This document shows, one piece after another, positions 33,201 to 42,870 of a stretch of DNA of 64,000 nucleotides. The notes under the pieces are model-generated. The model did not search any database, was not told the DNA's origin, and saw only the letters and a program-made list of their open reading frames with translations. The DNA comes from Litchfieldia stipae. GTDB taxonomy: Bacteria; Bacillota; Bacilli; Bacillales; Bacillaceae_L. Where the stretch lies: contig NZ_JACYHA010000009.1 in the NCBI RefSeq assembly GCF_014837155.1, forward strand, positions 62,001 through 126,000, given 5' to 3'. The position numbers and the translations under genes were made by a program. Position 1 is the stretch's first letter. Every line of letters starts with the position of its first letter.

Positions 33201-34283
33201 TTAACTCGCTTTTTCATCGCTGATGTTTGACATTTTCGTTGTAAGTACATTCCGTATAGAAAACCTCAACCCATCAATCTCTTTTAAGGTCTCCTTCGAA
33301 ATAATACCTTTGTTCAAGGATGTTTCCAATAAGCTGTCGAGCCCTTGTAACGCCTTTAATGAATCATTGAAGAAACGAAACTTTTTGGGTATATACAATT
33401 GATGAGCTTCTGCGATATTGGCAACACATGAAGTGGAACATTGTCGCATGCCATATAAAAGATCTTTTTCCCGCCAATATTCTCGTTGCCTTGTAATCTC
33501 ATAGATCCTTTCCACCAGCAATAGAGCATTCTTGTATGCACCAAAATTATTCACATTTGGAGTATAAGGGTTAGGCAAATCTATCCCCTTTCCCTCATTA
33601 TCCTTTAAGTGACATAGGGTTTTGGTTAAGATGGATACCACTTGGTTTACCAAACAATCCAAATCATCATATTGCTCTTGTGTTATATATTTTTGCCCCA
33701 ATGAAATTTGTAACCATGCTGAAGTTTCTTTTGCCGACCCAATGCTCATACTATATTGGGAAAACTTTTCACCAATATATATCTGTTCTCCTATAGCGAT
33801 TCTTTCTTTTATTGATTTAGCACTCCTATGAATTTGGTCGATAACATGTTTCTTTTCATATGAGGGAAAACTTTTACATAGTTCAATAATCTTTTCTTCG
33901 AGTTCTTTGGCCTTCTTATAACCGATGAATTGCTTTACATCTCTTACATCGAGGTGTTGTTGTTTTTTGGTTTGTTTTTCTTTTTTTACAGGTACTGGAT
34001 TTAATGAATATTGGTTGAGTGGTGTTGTAGCAGATTCATTCGAGGGCTGTAGATAGGGGATGCCATCAAGGTTATCGTAAATTTGATTGGCTCTATACTC
34101 ATTCAAATAATGATCAATCAGTATTTTCTCACCATCAGACATATCTTTCAAATCTTTTAGAACCCAGATTAACCCTCTGTCTGCAAGTTCCTTTAAGCTA
34201 ATGTCAATATCAAAGATACTGTAATTTTTTAATTCTCGGTTCTCTCGATATTTTTGTTGAATTTGTGTAATGACTTGATTCAA
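33201..34283 (-). CDS. Protein with two Avd/S23-like four-helix-bundle domains
   Basis: The protein has 360 residues. Residues about 130-230 match the four-helix-bundle family that includes 23S rRNA intervening-sequence proteins and the Avd accessory protein of diversity-generating retroelements (ELCKSFPSYEKKHVIDQIHR ... RIAIGEQIYIGEK ... LGQKYITQEQYDDLDCLVNQ). Residues about 245-350 repeat the same plan (YKNALLLVERIYEITRQRE ... CVANIAEAHQLYIPKKF ... LNKGIISKETLKEI). The N-terminal 100 residues are separate, with a lysine/glutamine-rich linker. No reverse transcriptase is near, so a retroelement role is not supported. Such bundles bind nucleic acid through basic surfaces. Confidence 0.75.
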   Translation of the reverse strand: MNQVITQIQQKYRENRELKNYSIFDIDISLKELADRGLIWVLKDLKDMSDGEKILIDHYLNEYRANQIYDNLDGIPYLQPSNESATTPLNQYSLNPVPVKKEKQTKKQQHLDVRDVKQFIGYKKAKELEEKIIELCKSFPSYEKKHVIDQIHRSAKSIKERIAIGEQIYIGEKFSQYSMSIGSAKETSAWLQISLGQKYITQEQYDDLDCLVNQVVSILTKTLCHLKDNEGKGIDLPNPYTPNVNNFGAYKNALLLVERIYEITRQREYWREKDLLYGMRQCSTSCVANIAEAHQLYIPKKFRFFNDSLKALQGLDSLLETSLNKGIISKETLKEIDGLRFSIRNVLTTKMSNISDEKAS

Positions 34284-34313
34284 CTTAAATCATCTCCTTA
34301 ATCTATCGTGGTA

Positions 34314-34356
34314 AAAAGGAGATAAAAATCTTGAACATAGCTTCTTATCTCCTTTT
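34314..34356 (-). terminator. Terminator after the 34548-35024 gene
   Basis: AAAAGGAGATAA (34314-34325) and TTATCTCCTTTT (34345-34356) form a perfect 12-base stem with a T tract on both strands. Confidence 0.75.
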
Positions 34357-34547
34357 GAATTTCACTAATTAGTGGACCTATTCTATTTGTTTTCATGAGG
34401 AAGAAAAAGTGTTTTATCTTTTCCATTATTGTTACCTCATTTTAGTACCTTTCTCCTTGAAATAATCACCTTTGAGGTTCTACCAAGTTTGATCCCTACT
34501 TAATTTTAAGAATCAAATTGTATGTGCTCAACTTTTGGATCCTAAAC

Positions 34548-35024
34548 CTATTCAAAGAACATCGGTTCTTCATCTAATTCAATACATAGTTCATTCAGCA
34601 CAGCGACTGCTTCTTCGTTACTTAAAGACTGATCTTGTGCAATAATTCGGTGTAACCTACAATGGACTTTTTCACAACTAGGGCAATAATCGTATTCAGT
34701 TACTGCAAAAACAACTAGGAGTCTACCCTCTTCTGTTAGGAAGATTTCCTTTTCCATTTCAATATTGCCGTCTATACCTTCTTGCTGAAATTCTTCTGAA
34801 TTATACAGAAGATAGCCCATTAGAACATCACCATCGTTTCCAATGTAAAATTCCTCCTCATCATAATTCCAATCGTCTCCCGTTGCATTTTTGGGAACTG
34901 GTTCAAACTCTAGGTTGTTTTGTCCATTTATCAGTAGTCTTTCGATTGTTTCCTCCATTGTTAGAGAATTATCTTTTTCCTCAGCAGTTTGATAATTATC
35001 AAATTTTACTACGTTATTTTTCAT
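34548..35024 (-). CDS. Acidic hypothetical protein with CxxC/CxxxH-like knuckle
   Basis: This 158-residue acidic protein has a C-terminal YDYCPSCEKVHCRLHRI segment that could bind zinc, and an acidic central part (DDWNYDEEEFYIGNDGD). No family is recognised. A longer frame exists, but the ATG at 35024 has GGAG 9 bases upstream. Its promoter region contains one of three copies of a conserved promoter/operator block (35065-35126), also present at 52657 and 56839 between divergent genes. This links it to those small gene pairs. The plus-strand partner is missing here. Confidence 0.65.
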   Translation of the reverse strand: MKNNVVKFDNYQTAEEKDNSLTMEETIERLLINGQNNLEFEPVPKNATGDDWNYDEEEFYIGNDGDVLMGYLLYNSEEFQQEGIDGNIEMEKEIFLTEEGRLLVVFAVTEYDYCPSCEKVHCRLHRIIAQDQSLSNEEAVAVLNELCIELDEEPMFFE

Positions 35025-35064
35025 TTGTTTATGTCTCCTTTTTTCTTTTTGGTTTCCTTCTATA

Positions 35065-35126
35065 ATTCTATTGTATATAGTCACCGGGGTTAAAAAGTTG
35101 CCTGCCAAGTCACAATTAGACTTTTT
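35065..35126. promoter_or_regulatory. Conserved divergent promoter/operator block, copy 1
   Basis: TTCTATTGTATATAG is followed, exactly 41 bases from its start, by the inverted repeat AAGTC-ACAATTA-GACTT. The same two elements with the same spacing occur at 52657 and 56839. Here only the minus-strand gene remains; no plus-strand gene follows. Confidence 0.75.
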
Positions 35127-35225
35127 TGAGTAATTTTTTATAAATGATAAACGCAACTAATTTGTAATAGGTTAAAATTTGTATAATAATAAGTGTCTTT
35201 CCGGAATAGAATACTAGACCCACAA

Positions 35226-35253
35226 GAAAAGGAAGTTGCTATGCAACTTCCTT
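35226..35253 (-). terminator. Terminator overlapping the stop of the primase-helicase gene
   Basis: GGAAGTTGC and GCAACTTCC form a perfect stem around the stop codon (TAG at 35239-35241), followed on the minus strand by TTTTC. Confidence 0.75.
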
Positions 35254-38200
35254 CATATCTTCTTCTATGGTTTGCAGACCATAAGTGAGGGTTATATACT
35301 GTTCATCCTTGAAACCATGTAATGTATAGAACTTCTTACCATTTGATGGTTTTACTTCGATGTTGAGTAGTTTTTTAAAAGTTTGGGGCTTGAATCGGCT
35401 GGCATCCAGTTCAAGTCCTTTTTCCTTGAGTTTTCTACCAAGACATTTTTTCAAGAAATCACTCACTTCATCACTGAGCTCAAACGTAAGTCTTTTTTTA
35501 CTATTCTTGAATACTTCATCTAACACATCCACCAACTGAACTTGTAAGGTTACTTTTTTTCTTCCTCTAATGTCCTTAATCTCCTCAATGGCTTTTAGGT
35601 CATCAACATAGCAATATGTTTTGGACTGTGATGGCTTTTGATGGGCTTTAAACACTTTGCTAACCACTTCATAATCATGTTCTGTTTCAAGAAAGTAATT
35701 CAAGTCCTTTTTACTTCCACCCTTTAAGATATTACGAACAAGTTCAAGTTCTCCATCTTTTCTCCCTGCCATATATTCTTCCTTTAATTGATTGAAATAG
35801 CTTTCATTGGAGGCTAATTGCTTAATGATGCTTTTAGAATCACCTTTGATTTTATTGTTTTTCAGTAATTCATTTTTGTTCACCGTTACGGATTCATTCG
35901 AATCCGTAAACTGGCACCTGAATTTAGCCTCCAATTCTTTAATGAGGGAACGATAATTATTGTAATTGTTGTAAGTTTTTATCATAATTCCCTCAGATTC
36001 AATTGCTGGGTAGTTGATACGTATACTACCATCATTATCCGAATATACCCCGCAGTTGCGTTCTATTTCATCCAAATCACCGATAACAGGAACATCCTCA
36101 CCCCGTAACATTTCAATGTATTTCTTGGAGTTTTCAGCCTTCCTTTTCTGCTCTTCCACATAGGCATGGTATCGGAAAACATTACCTTGTTTATCTGATG
36201 AACTTTCTTGGAAGAAAATCTTGAAAGCCTCATATGACTCTACTTCCTTACTTACTCTATAACGATTAGACATCTGCACCAAACGTGTAAATTCATGATT
36301 CATACTGGAACTACTACAGTACACCCATGTTTCAGCCTGTTCATTGAATCCTGATACAATGCTAATTCCAGCACTCATCGCTGTTGTTCCAAGGATAACT
36401 TGAACATCCTCCGGAATAATCCCTGATTCGATAATGGACAGCTCTTCTTCACTCCTAGCTTTCTCTTTTTTGGAATAAACACCAACCCCTTTAATTCCCT
36501 TCTTTTCCAGGTCCTTTTTATAGTCCTCGATCAACTTTTTATTTTCAATGAATACCAGAAGTTTTCTCGTTGGATTCTTTTTGATTGCTTCTCTAATTAG
36601 CTTTAGCATCATTGAGTCGACTTCATTGGTATCTTTGCCGGACAGGACTTTATATCCAGCCTGACGAAAAGGTTTTTTTCGATTCTTTTGTGTAACCTTG
36701 ATAACCAAATCATAAACACCTTCAATGGTTAGACTCTCGGGGGTGGCTGTCATGTGTAAAACTACACCACCATTTTTCATATGCTCTTCTTCTTCCGCCA
36801 AATACCTTTCGATGGTATCGGACTTAAACGTTGAGTCATTAGCTAACATATGGCATTCATCGAGAATCATGATACGATGGTGTTTCAAAACTTCTAACGT
36901 TGCTGCAGCATAACCACTTCGGCTCACTCTTTCCCCCTCTACCAGCTTCATGTCAAGAATTACATGTGCATGATCAGGTGTTGTAAGGAACTTATCATTA
37001 GCAGCAATCACGCTTTCTCGTTGCCCCTTAATCATTTCATCGGAACCCGTTAAGACGGCTGACTTTTCCGTTGTAAAGTTTTCCTTTAGATTGTTAATTA
37101 GGTTTCTCCTTGGAATTGACATGATTGAGTAAGATAAACTACCGATACTTCTGTAGGTCTTTTTGAGAGACTGTAATCTATCATTAAATTCATCAAGTAC
37201 ATCCAAAGTGAATTTTGACTTTCCAATTCCGGTATCCCCAATAAACAAAATACGTTTTCCAGGATTATTCAGTACCAAATCCTTAATTTCCCCACAAACC
37301 TGAACATTGTTTGAAAGATAGCCTTCAATCTCCCATTCCTTATCAATTCTCATTTCATGTTTCTCACTTAGTTGAAAAATTCCTTTTGTGTCAATACCAA
37401 ACGTGTGCAAATCATAAATGAAACTCCCCATCGTCCTTTCACAGTATCCATACCTTTCGAACTTATTGAATTCTTCACGATAGGCTCCATTTCCATCATC
37501 AATGATTTCACATAGCTGATATGCTTGATCCCTGTTAATTAATCTTTCAAGCATCATGCTATAAAAAGTCTGTAAGAGATTAGACCATTCTTTGTAATCA
37601 TCAATAAATGGCATTTCTTCAAGAGCCTTAACAATAGCATCATAGTTAACCCCAATTGTTTGGAATTGATTATTGAAGCGTTTGTCGGCTAATTTTCTTG
37701 CGACTTGTTTATCACCAACTTTTCTTTTATTGGTCTTCATTTTTTTCTTTTCTTCATGGAATTCGTCAACATAAGGCTGGAGGTTTGTCGGTTTTTGTTT
37801 CTTGTTAATGTGGACCTTTTTACCAGAGGCATAAATTAGCTTTAGCAAATGTTGGCTTTGGTCAAAGGAAATACCTAGTTCTTGTTCCCAATACTCCATT
37901 CTTCTCTTGTACGCATAAGCCCAATGCTCATACGAACAGTTTTCTAATGGAATGACCCGTTCATATACGTGGTATCGGGGATCGCTGAAATCATCACTAC
38001 TTGAGAATGATCTTTGAACCATATAGAAGTTTTTAAACAACTTCTTTTCTAGCTCCTTTTTTCTTTCATAGGATAAATGCTTTATGTCATCTATATCGTA
38101 TTCAATAATATTTGACATAAGGCCTTTTACTTCATCCCTTTTATTTGGTGAATCAAAATAGTTTACCACAAGATGTGGTGTACCAGTTTCTAGGATATTA

Positions 38201-38397
38201 TGTGCAAATTCGTATTCATCCATATGCCTAAACTCTGTTTTGTTTCCGATATTTACGGATTTGAAGTAGTTTTGCATTTTTGCTGCATCAATTTTTGATG
38301 GTTTTGTTTTGTATCCGTGAGTGTATGGAGTGATCAGTAGATCGGTTTGAGGAAATTGAGGAGTTTGTGAGGATTTAGTTTGGGGTGCTTGACTCAT
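35239..38397 (-). CDS. Primase-like/SF2 helicase fusion protein
   Basis: The protein has 1052 residues. The N-terminal part resembles an archaeo-eukaryotic-type primase (IIEYDIDDIKHLS; SSDDFSDPRYHVYERVI; ELGISFDQSQHLLKLIYASG). A PriCT-like helical segment (ALEEMPFIDDYKEWSNLLQT) follows. An SF2 helicase then has Walker A LFIGDTGIGKSKFTLDV, DECH in RIMILDECHMLAND, LHMTATPES, and a motif VI-like QMSNRYRVS. Such fusions replicate plasmids, phages and satellites, so a formerly self-replicating element is likely. It ends at a terminator and starts 1 base from the 69-residue gene upstream. Confidence 0.8.
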   Translation of the reverse strand: MSQAPQTKSSQTPQFPQTDLLITPYTHGYKTKPSKIDAAKMQNYFKSVNIGNKTEFRHMDEYEFAHNILETGTPHLVVNYFDSPNKRDEVKGLMSNIIEYDIDDIKHLSYERKKELEKKLFKNFYMVQRSFSSSDDFSDPRYHVYERVIPLENCSYEHWAYAYKRRMEYWEQELGISFDQSQHLLKLIYASGKKVHINKKQKPTNLQPYVDEFHEEKKKMKTNKRKVGDKQVARKLADKRFNNQFQTIGVNYDAIVKALEEMPFIDDYKEWSNLLQTFYSMMLERLINRDQAYQLCEIIDDGNGAYREEFNKFERYGYCERTMGSFIYDLHTFGIDTKGIFQLSEKHEMRIDKEWEIEGYLSNNVQVCGEIKDLVLNNPGKRILFIGDTGIGKSKFTLDVLDEFNDRLQSLKKTYRSIGSLSYSIMSIPRRNLINNLKENFTTEKSAVLTGSDEMIKGQRESVIAANDKFLTTPDHAHVILDMKLVEGERVSRSGYAAATLEVLKHHRIMILDECHMLANDSTFKSDTIERYLAEEEEHMKNGGVVLHMTATPESLTIEGVYDLVIKVTQKNRKKPFRQAGYKVLSGKDTNEVDSMMLKLIREAIKKNPTRKLLVFIENKKLIEDYKKDLEKKGIKGVGVYSKKEKARSEEELSIIESGIIPEDVQVILGTTAMSAGISIVSGFNEQAETWVYCSSSSMNHEFTRLVQMSNRYRVSKEVESYEAFKIFFQESSSDKQGNVFRYHAYVEEQKRKAENSKKYIEMLRGEDVPVIGDLDEIERNCGVYSDNDGSIRINYPAIESEGIMIKTYNNYNNYRSLIKELEAKFRCQFTDSNESVTVNKNELLKNNKIKGDSKSIIKQLASNESYFNQLKEEYMAGRKDGELELVRNILKGGSKKDLNYFLETEHDYEVVSKVFKAHQKPSQSKTYCYVDDLKAIEEIKDIRGRKKVTLQVQLVDVLDEVFKNSKKRLTFELSDEVSDFLKKCLGRKLKEKGLELDASRFKPQTFKKLLNIEVKPSNGKKFYTLHGFKDEQYITLTYGLQTIEEDMKEVA

Positions 38398-38606
38398 TAT
38401 TTATCACCCCCAATTGAGGAATTACTTATTCCTTGTAAAACGCTGAGCCAATGTTGAACCTGGTTTAGCCCATATTTTTCTGTTAATCTAGCGTAATGCT
38501 TCAAACCCTCATAAATTTGTTTTGCTTCTTTTGGTGACTTTACGTTTAACTCAACAGCCTTCTTTGTGTAAAACTCTTCACGGTATGACTTATTTGCTTT
38601 TTTCAT
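38397..38606 (-). CDS. Small hypothetical protein upstream of the primase-helicase
   Basis: This 69-residue protein is mostly helical and basic (NKSYREEFYTKKAVELNVKS, KEAKQIYEGLKHYARL). Its stop codon overlaps the start of the primase-helicase gene, so they are translationally coupled. The ATG at 38606 has AAGGGAAG 8 bases upstream. The GTG start of the longer frame overlaps that site. It may be a replication accessory or regulator, but no family is recognised. Confidence 0.6.
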   Translation of the reverse strand: MKKANKSYREEFYTKKAVELNVKSPKEAKQIYEGLKHYARLTEKYGLNQVQHWLSVLQGISNSSIGGDK

Positions 38607-38937
38607 ATCTATCACTTCCCTTTCATTTGATACTTTATGATAGATAGGTTTTGAAAAGATATAACGCCATTTTTTGAATTCCGTGTTCGAGCATGGTTTG
38701 AGCTACCAACCCCTAAAATCTTGTTTGGGTTTTTATCAAATTTGGCTGAGTATAAACCTAATAGTGACAAGTTTTGAGGTTTTGTATTAAATACAGACAC
38801 CATTTTTCGTCACTGTTTGGTAGATTTGCTTGAACTCTGCATACTTTCGTAAATAAGACCCCACCACTCACCTTTTAAGGGTGGCAAATAAAAAGGAACC
38901 AGCAGCAACCGATTCTCCTAACTCATTAATAAATAAA

Positions 38938-38970
38938 TAAAAAGACAGCCCCTGATACGGAAACTGTCCC
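38938..38970 (-). terminator. Terminator of the type I restriction operon
   Basis: GACAG (38944-38948) and CTGTC (38964-38968), extended by GGG/CCC pairs, are followed by five T on the minus strand, right after the metalloprotease stop. Confidence 0.7.
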
Positions 38971-38971
38971 T

Positions 38972-39697
38972 TTACATTTCTTTTACTATCTCTTCATCCA
39001 AAATCTTCTTTCGCTTCTCCCAATCAGGCATAAGAGTATAAAGCATGTTATAGAACTTTTCACTGTGATCATTGTATTTAAAATGGATTAATTCATGTAA
39101 GATTACGTAATCAATACAATGCTTCGGGGCCTTTATTAGTTCAGTATTTAGTTGAATGATGTTTTTATCTGTTAACGCTGATCCCCAGCGAGCTTTCATC
39201 ATACGAAGGGTAAGAGTTGGTTTTTCAATACCATATTTCTCTACCAATGGTGAGAGTTTATTCATGGATTCATTAAACACTTTAATAGCCTTTTCCCGGT
39301 ACCAATTATCCATTAATTGTTCTTTTCGGCTGTAGTTGTTTGTTTCCTTTACCAACAAATAAATAAAACCCCGAAAATACTTTACTACTTCATCATCTTC
39401 TACCTGCTGAACACGCAGCCGATATTGTTTACCTAGATATTTAAAAGATTCGCCACTTACGTATTCTCTTTTACTTTGGTAAATTGGCTGAACGTCTTCG
39501 AAATGCTTCACATGTTTTAGTATCCACGATCCTTTACCCTTTACAAAATCATATATATAAGTAAGGGGGACCTTTTCGTTTGCTGAAACCTCTATTGTCA
39601 TATCAGGCTTAATATTGAGGTTAACATTCTTCACATTTTTTCGTTGTATTGCAAAATCTATTGTCTTATTGGCGTATTGTATTTGATGTCTTTCCAT
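38972..39697 (-). CDS. YgjP/M48-like zinc metallopeptidase associated with type I R-M
   Basis: The protein has about 241 residues. The zinc-protease motif HELIH is present (VILHELIHFKYNDHSEKFYN), with the third ligand histidine in NDHSEKF, as in the YgjP-like DUF45 family. These proteins commonly sit at the end of type I restriction operons, but their substrate is unknown. The ATG at 39697 has AGGGTGG 8 bases upstream. It follows hsdR closely (15 bases) and is followed by a terminator. Confidence 0.87.
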   Translation of the reverse strand: MERHQIQYANKTIDFAIQRKNVKNVNLNIKPDMTIEVSANEKVPLTYIYDFVKGKGSWILKHVKHFEDVQPIYQSKREYVSGESFKYLGKQYRLRVQQVEDDEVVKYFRGFIYLLVKETNNYSRKEQLMDNWYREKAIKVFNESMNKLSPLVEKYGIEKPTLTLRMMKARWGSALTDKNIIQLNTELIKAPKHCIDYVILHELIHFKYNDHSEKFYNMLYTLMPDWEKRKKILDEEIVKEM

Positions 39698-39711
39698 GTT
39701 GTTCACCACCC

Positions 39712-42700
39712 TTAATAGCGTCTAAGAGCAATGGTTTTTATCTGCTCAATAATCTTATCAATTGTATCAAAATCTAGGTCAATTTGATATTTATTAGAAA
39801 AGTCAAAGAGTAGATCGTCTAGGTCTTGTGCAATTCTGTTATGGATTTCAAGGTTATTATGCCAATCAACCTTCTGGTGTTCTTTAACTACTGCATCCAT
39901 CTTTAAAGCTAAATCACCGATAGGATCTGAACCATAAGATGAATGACTTTCTTTTATTTGTGCCATCAAATCTTTCGTTACTCCATAAAAGGCTTGAGCA
40001 TTTCGGTTTTCTTTAATTGCTTCTGGATAATCTTCGGTTGATTCTCCCTTTCGGTAATCTTTCATGATGTCTTTCATTTTGTTAAGGTATTCTGCTTCCG
40101 ATATGCGTTTATCTTTATATTCTCGAATTGCTTCTTGAATCCTTTCAGAGAACCTCTTATAGTATGCAGGATTTTCATCCCACTTAGCTCTGACACTTTT
40201 TGTTAAACGAGTTCGGATGGCATCAGCCTTTGCCCGTTTAGATTCCAGCCTTTCTAATTCTTCTTCGAATGCCTTTTCATTTAATATATCTACAGGGTTT
40301 GTAACTCGGATTACTTCTTCTGCTGAAATATAGTGATCCATTAACATCTGCATTTTAGCTTCATATTCTTTATGATCAATTGTATCTGAATAACGATATT
40401 TAACATTTTTCCTAAGCTCCTGAAAAAACTTTAGATCCTGTTTGTACTTATTCAATTCTTCTGATGGAAGTGCATTATAGATTTTCTCAGATTCCAATGC
40501 AATTCCCAAGTTTCTTCCGAAGTTACTTAGAACACCATAAAATGTTTCCCTTCGCTCTTCATCCTCTAACCAGACCTCGAATTCTTCCAAATCCTGTTTG
40601 TTCCTTACTGGTGCAAAAATTTGTAAAAGATCTGAATGGTACTGCCTCAGTGAACCAATAATACTGATAACATCGTAGATAGCTCCATCCAAATCTTTCG
40701 GATCGAAATTTTCTAAACCAGAGCCTGAATACATTTGCATCGCCTGGTCTAGCTTTTCCAAAAGGCCCCGATAGTCAATAATAAACCCATATTCTTTTCC
40801 TTCATAAAGGCGATTAACCCTTGCAATTGCTTGTAGGAGTGTATGTTCTCTCATTGGTTTATCAATATAAAGCACAGTTGCCCTAGGTGCATCAAAACCA
40901 GTTAGCAACTTGTCTACAACAATTAGCAAGTCAATATCGTTTCCATTTACAAATTCATCTTTGATGGCATCTTCATATCCTTCAGGTGTTTCATACCGAT
41001 TCATCATCCGCTTCCAAAATCGTTGTACTTTATCTTTTGACTCCACATCAACTACTTCATGCCCTTCTCGTTGATCTGGTGGAGAAATAACAACAGCACA
41101 ATTCAAATCACCTAGTTCTTCAAATGCCTCTAAATACCGTATTCCCTCAATTTTACTATTTGTGGCCAGCATTGCTTTAAATCGACTACCTTGAGTCTTA
41201 TAATTAGTTAGGAAATGCTCATTTATATCAAATGCAATCATGCTTAAACGTTGATTAGAAGAAGCAATTCTCTCAAACTGACTCCATTTATTCATGACTG
41301 CTTCCTTCTGTTTGTCGTTAAGGTGTCTAGTAATCATCTCAAGTCTATTATCAATCGCTTTCTGATTAACAGACTGATCTACCATTTTGCCCTCGTAAAG
41401 TAGAGGCACAATCGCTTTGTCCCTTACACCATCAGCAATCGTATAAGTATGAATGAGCTTACCAAACTTGATCATTGTGTTCTTTTCTTTTTTCATTAAA
41501 GGCGTTCCTGTAAAGCCCAAATAACAAGCATTAGGGAAAACCTTTTTCATTTTGATGTGAAGCTCCCCGTACTGAGTTCGGTGCGACTCGTCAACAAGGA
41601 CAAAGATGTCCCTTGATTCTATAGGGTTTTGCTTTGACGATGCTGTATCAAACTTATGAACCAATGTCGTAATAATATCTGCATTATTATTGTTAATTAA
41701 ATCTATTAAATGATTGCCTGATGTAGCCCTGTTGGCCTTTAATCTTGTATGACGAAAGGTTTTATGAATCTGTTTATCCAATTCAACACGATCCGTAACC
41801 ACTACTACCTTGGGATTATGCTCCCACAATTCAGAAAGAATATATTTTGCAAGCATTACCATTGTTAGTGATTTACCTGAACCTTGTGTATGCCAAATGA
41901 CACCACTTTGGCGGTTCCCATTTTCATCTTTCTCTTCAATCGTTTTAATGATTTCTTTGATTGCAAAGTATTGCTGATAACGGGCAACCTTTTTAACATC
42001 TTTATCAAATACAATGAAAAATTGGGTGATTTCTAATAAACGTTCTGGATGATATAATGAAATGATATTTTTATCTTGAGTGGTCGGTAATCTTTTCTCT
42101 AAGGCTTTACTTAACCAGGCATTCAACCACTCTTCTTTTTCTTCCTTCCAAACCGACCAAAACTTTTTAGGGGTATTACAGGTCGCATATTTTGTTTCAT
42201 TTTTATTCGTAGACATCACTATTTGGGCATACTTAAACAATTGCGGAATATAATCTTTACCTTGATTCCGAATCATTTGACTGATTCCTTGTTCCATGGA
42301 TATAGATGCTTTTTTACATTCAATTACTGCAAAAGGGATACCATTCACAAACAGCACAATATCTGGACGGACTGTTCCACGACCATCCATCCGCTCTACC
42401 TCAAATTCTTCTACAACATGAAATATGTTTTTTTCAATATTAGTCCAATCAATAAACTGAATAGTAAAGGATTTTTTAGAACCATCAGGTAGAAATTCGG
42501 TATATGTTCTACCATTCATTAGAGTTTCAAAAATTGATTCATTTGTTTTTACAAGTCCATTTGACAAAGGTTCATCCAAATCACGAATTGCTTGTTGAAT
42601 ATTAATATTACTGAATTTATATGTTTTTCCTTTATACTCATAGGAGTTCATTGAATGTAGTTTTTCAACTAACACATCATTTAGGAGAACATTATGCAAA

Positions 42701-42819
42701 TTTCCTCGTATATGATTAGCTTCCTCTGACTGAAGTTTTTGATAACCTATTTCCTGAAGTAATTCGACTGCAGGGATTTGGCTACTTATTCGTTCACCGT
42801 AAATCTCTTCAGTTTCCAT
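39712..42819 (-). CDS. hsdR: Type I restriction enzyme, R (endonuclease/translocase) subunit
   Basis: The protein has about 1035 residues. The N-terminal nuclease domain has RPDIVLFVNGIPFAVIECKK, the D...ExK catalytic pattern. The SF2 motor has Walker A HTQGSGKSLTMVML, DESH in FVLVDESHRTQYG, LGFTGTPLM, and the late motifs LIVVDKLLTGFDAP and LLQAIARVNR. The C-terminal 250 residues are helical and bind the M2S core. It cuts unmethylated foreign DNA after translocation. The ATG at 42819 is preferred over a GTG two codons earlier because GGAGGT lies 7 bases before it. Activity depends on hsdM, which is interrupted here. Confidence 0.95.
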   Translation of the reverse strand: METEEIYGERISSQIPAVELLQEIGYQKLQSEEANHIRGNLHNVLLNDVLVEKLHSMNSYEYKGKTYKFSNINIQQAIRDLDEPLSNGLVKTNESIFETLMNGRTYTEFLPDGSKKSFTIQFIDWTNIEKNIFHVVEEFEVERMDGRGTVRPDIVLFVNGIPFAVIECKKASISMEQGISQMIRNQGKDYIPQLFKYAQIVMSTNKNETKYATCNTPKKFWSVWKEEKEEWLNAWLSKALEKRLPTTQDKNIISLYHPERLLEITQFFIVFDKDVKKVARYQQYFAIKEIIKTIEEKDENGNRQSGVIWHTQGSGKSLTMVMLAKYILSELWEHNPKVVVVTDRVELDKQIHKTFRHTRLKANRATSGNHLIDLINNNNADIITTLVHKFDTASSKQNPIESRDIFVLVDESHRTQYGELHIKMKKVFPNACYLGFTGTPLMKKEKNTMIKFGKLIHTYTIADGVRDKAIVPLLYEGKMVDQSVNQKAIDNRLEMITRHLNDKQKEAVMNKWSQFERIASSNQRLSMIAFDINEHFLTNYKTQGSRFKAMLATNSKIEGIRYLEAFEELGDLNCAVVISPPDQREGHEVVDVESKDKVQRFWKRMMNRYETPEGYEDAIKDEFVNGNDIDLLIVVDKLLTGFDAPRATVLYIDKPMREHTLLQAIARVNRLYEGKEYGFIIDYRGLLEKLDQAMQMYSGSGLENFDPKDLDGAIYDVISIIGSLRQYHSDLLQIFAPVRNKQDLEEFEVWLEDEERRETFYGVLSNFGRNLGIALESEKIYNALPSEELNKYKQDLKFFQELRKNVKYRYSDTIDHKEYEAKMQMLMDHYISAEEVIRVTNPVDILNEKAFEEELERLESKRAKADAIRTRLTKSVRAKWDENPAYYKRFSERIQEAIREYKDKRISEAEYLNKMKDIMKDYRKGESTEDYPEAIKENRNAQAFYGVTKDLMAQIKESHSSYGSDPIGDLALKMDAVVKEHQKVDWHNNLEIHNRIAQDLDDLLFDFSNKYQIDLDFDTIDKIIEQIKTIALRRY

Positions 42820-42870
42820 ATTCACACCTCCGTTTCTAAGATAAAGATGAAAAGGTTTTTGGTACTACAC

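Noticed and set aside
33201-34283. A diversity-generating retroelement, because of the Avd-like domains
   Set aside because: No reverse transcriptase, template repeat or variable-repeat pair was found in the window.
38612-38803. A 63-codon minus-strand frame upstream of the 38397-38606 gene
   Set aside because: The ATG has no clear ribosome site and the product shows no domain or periodicity. It is more likely the leader of the primase-helicase transcript, though a small real protein cannot be excluded.
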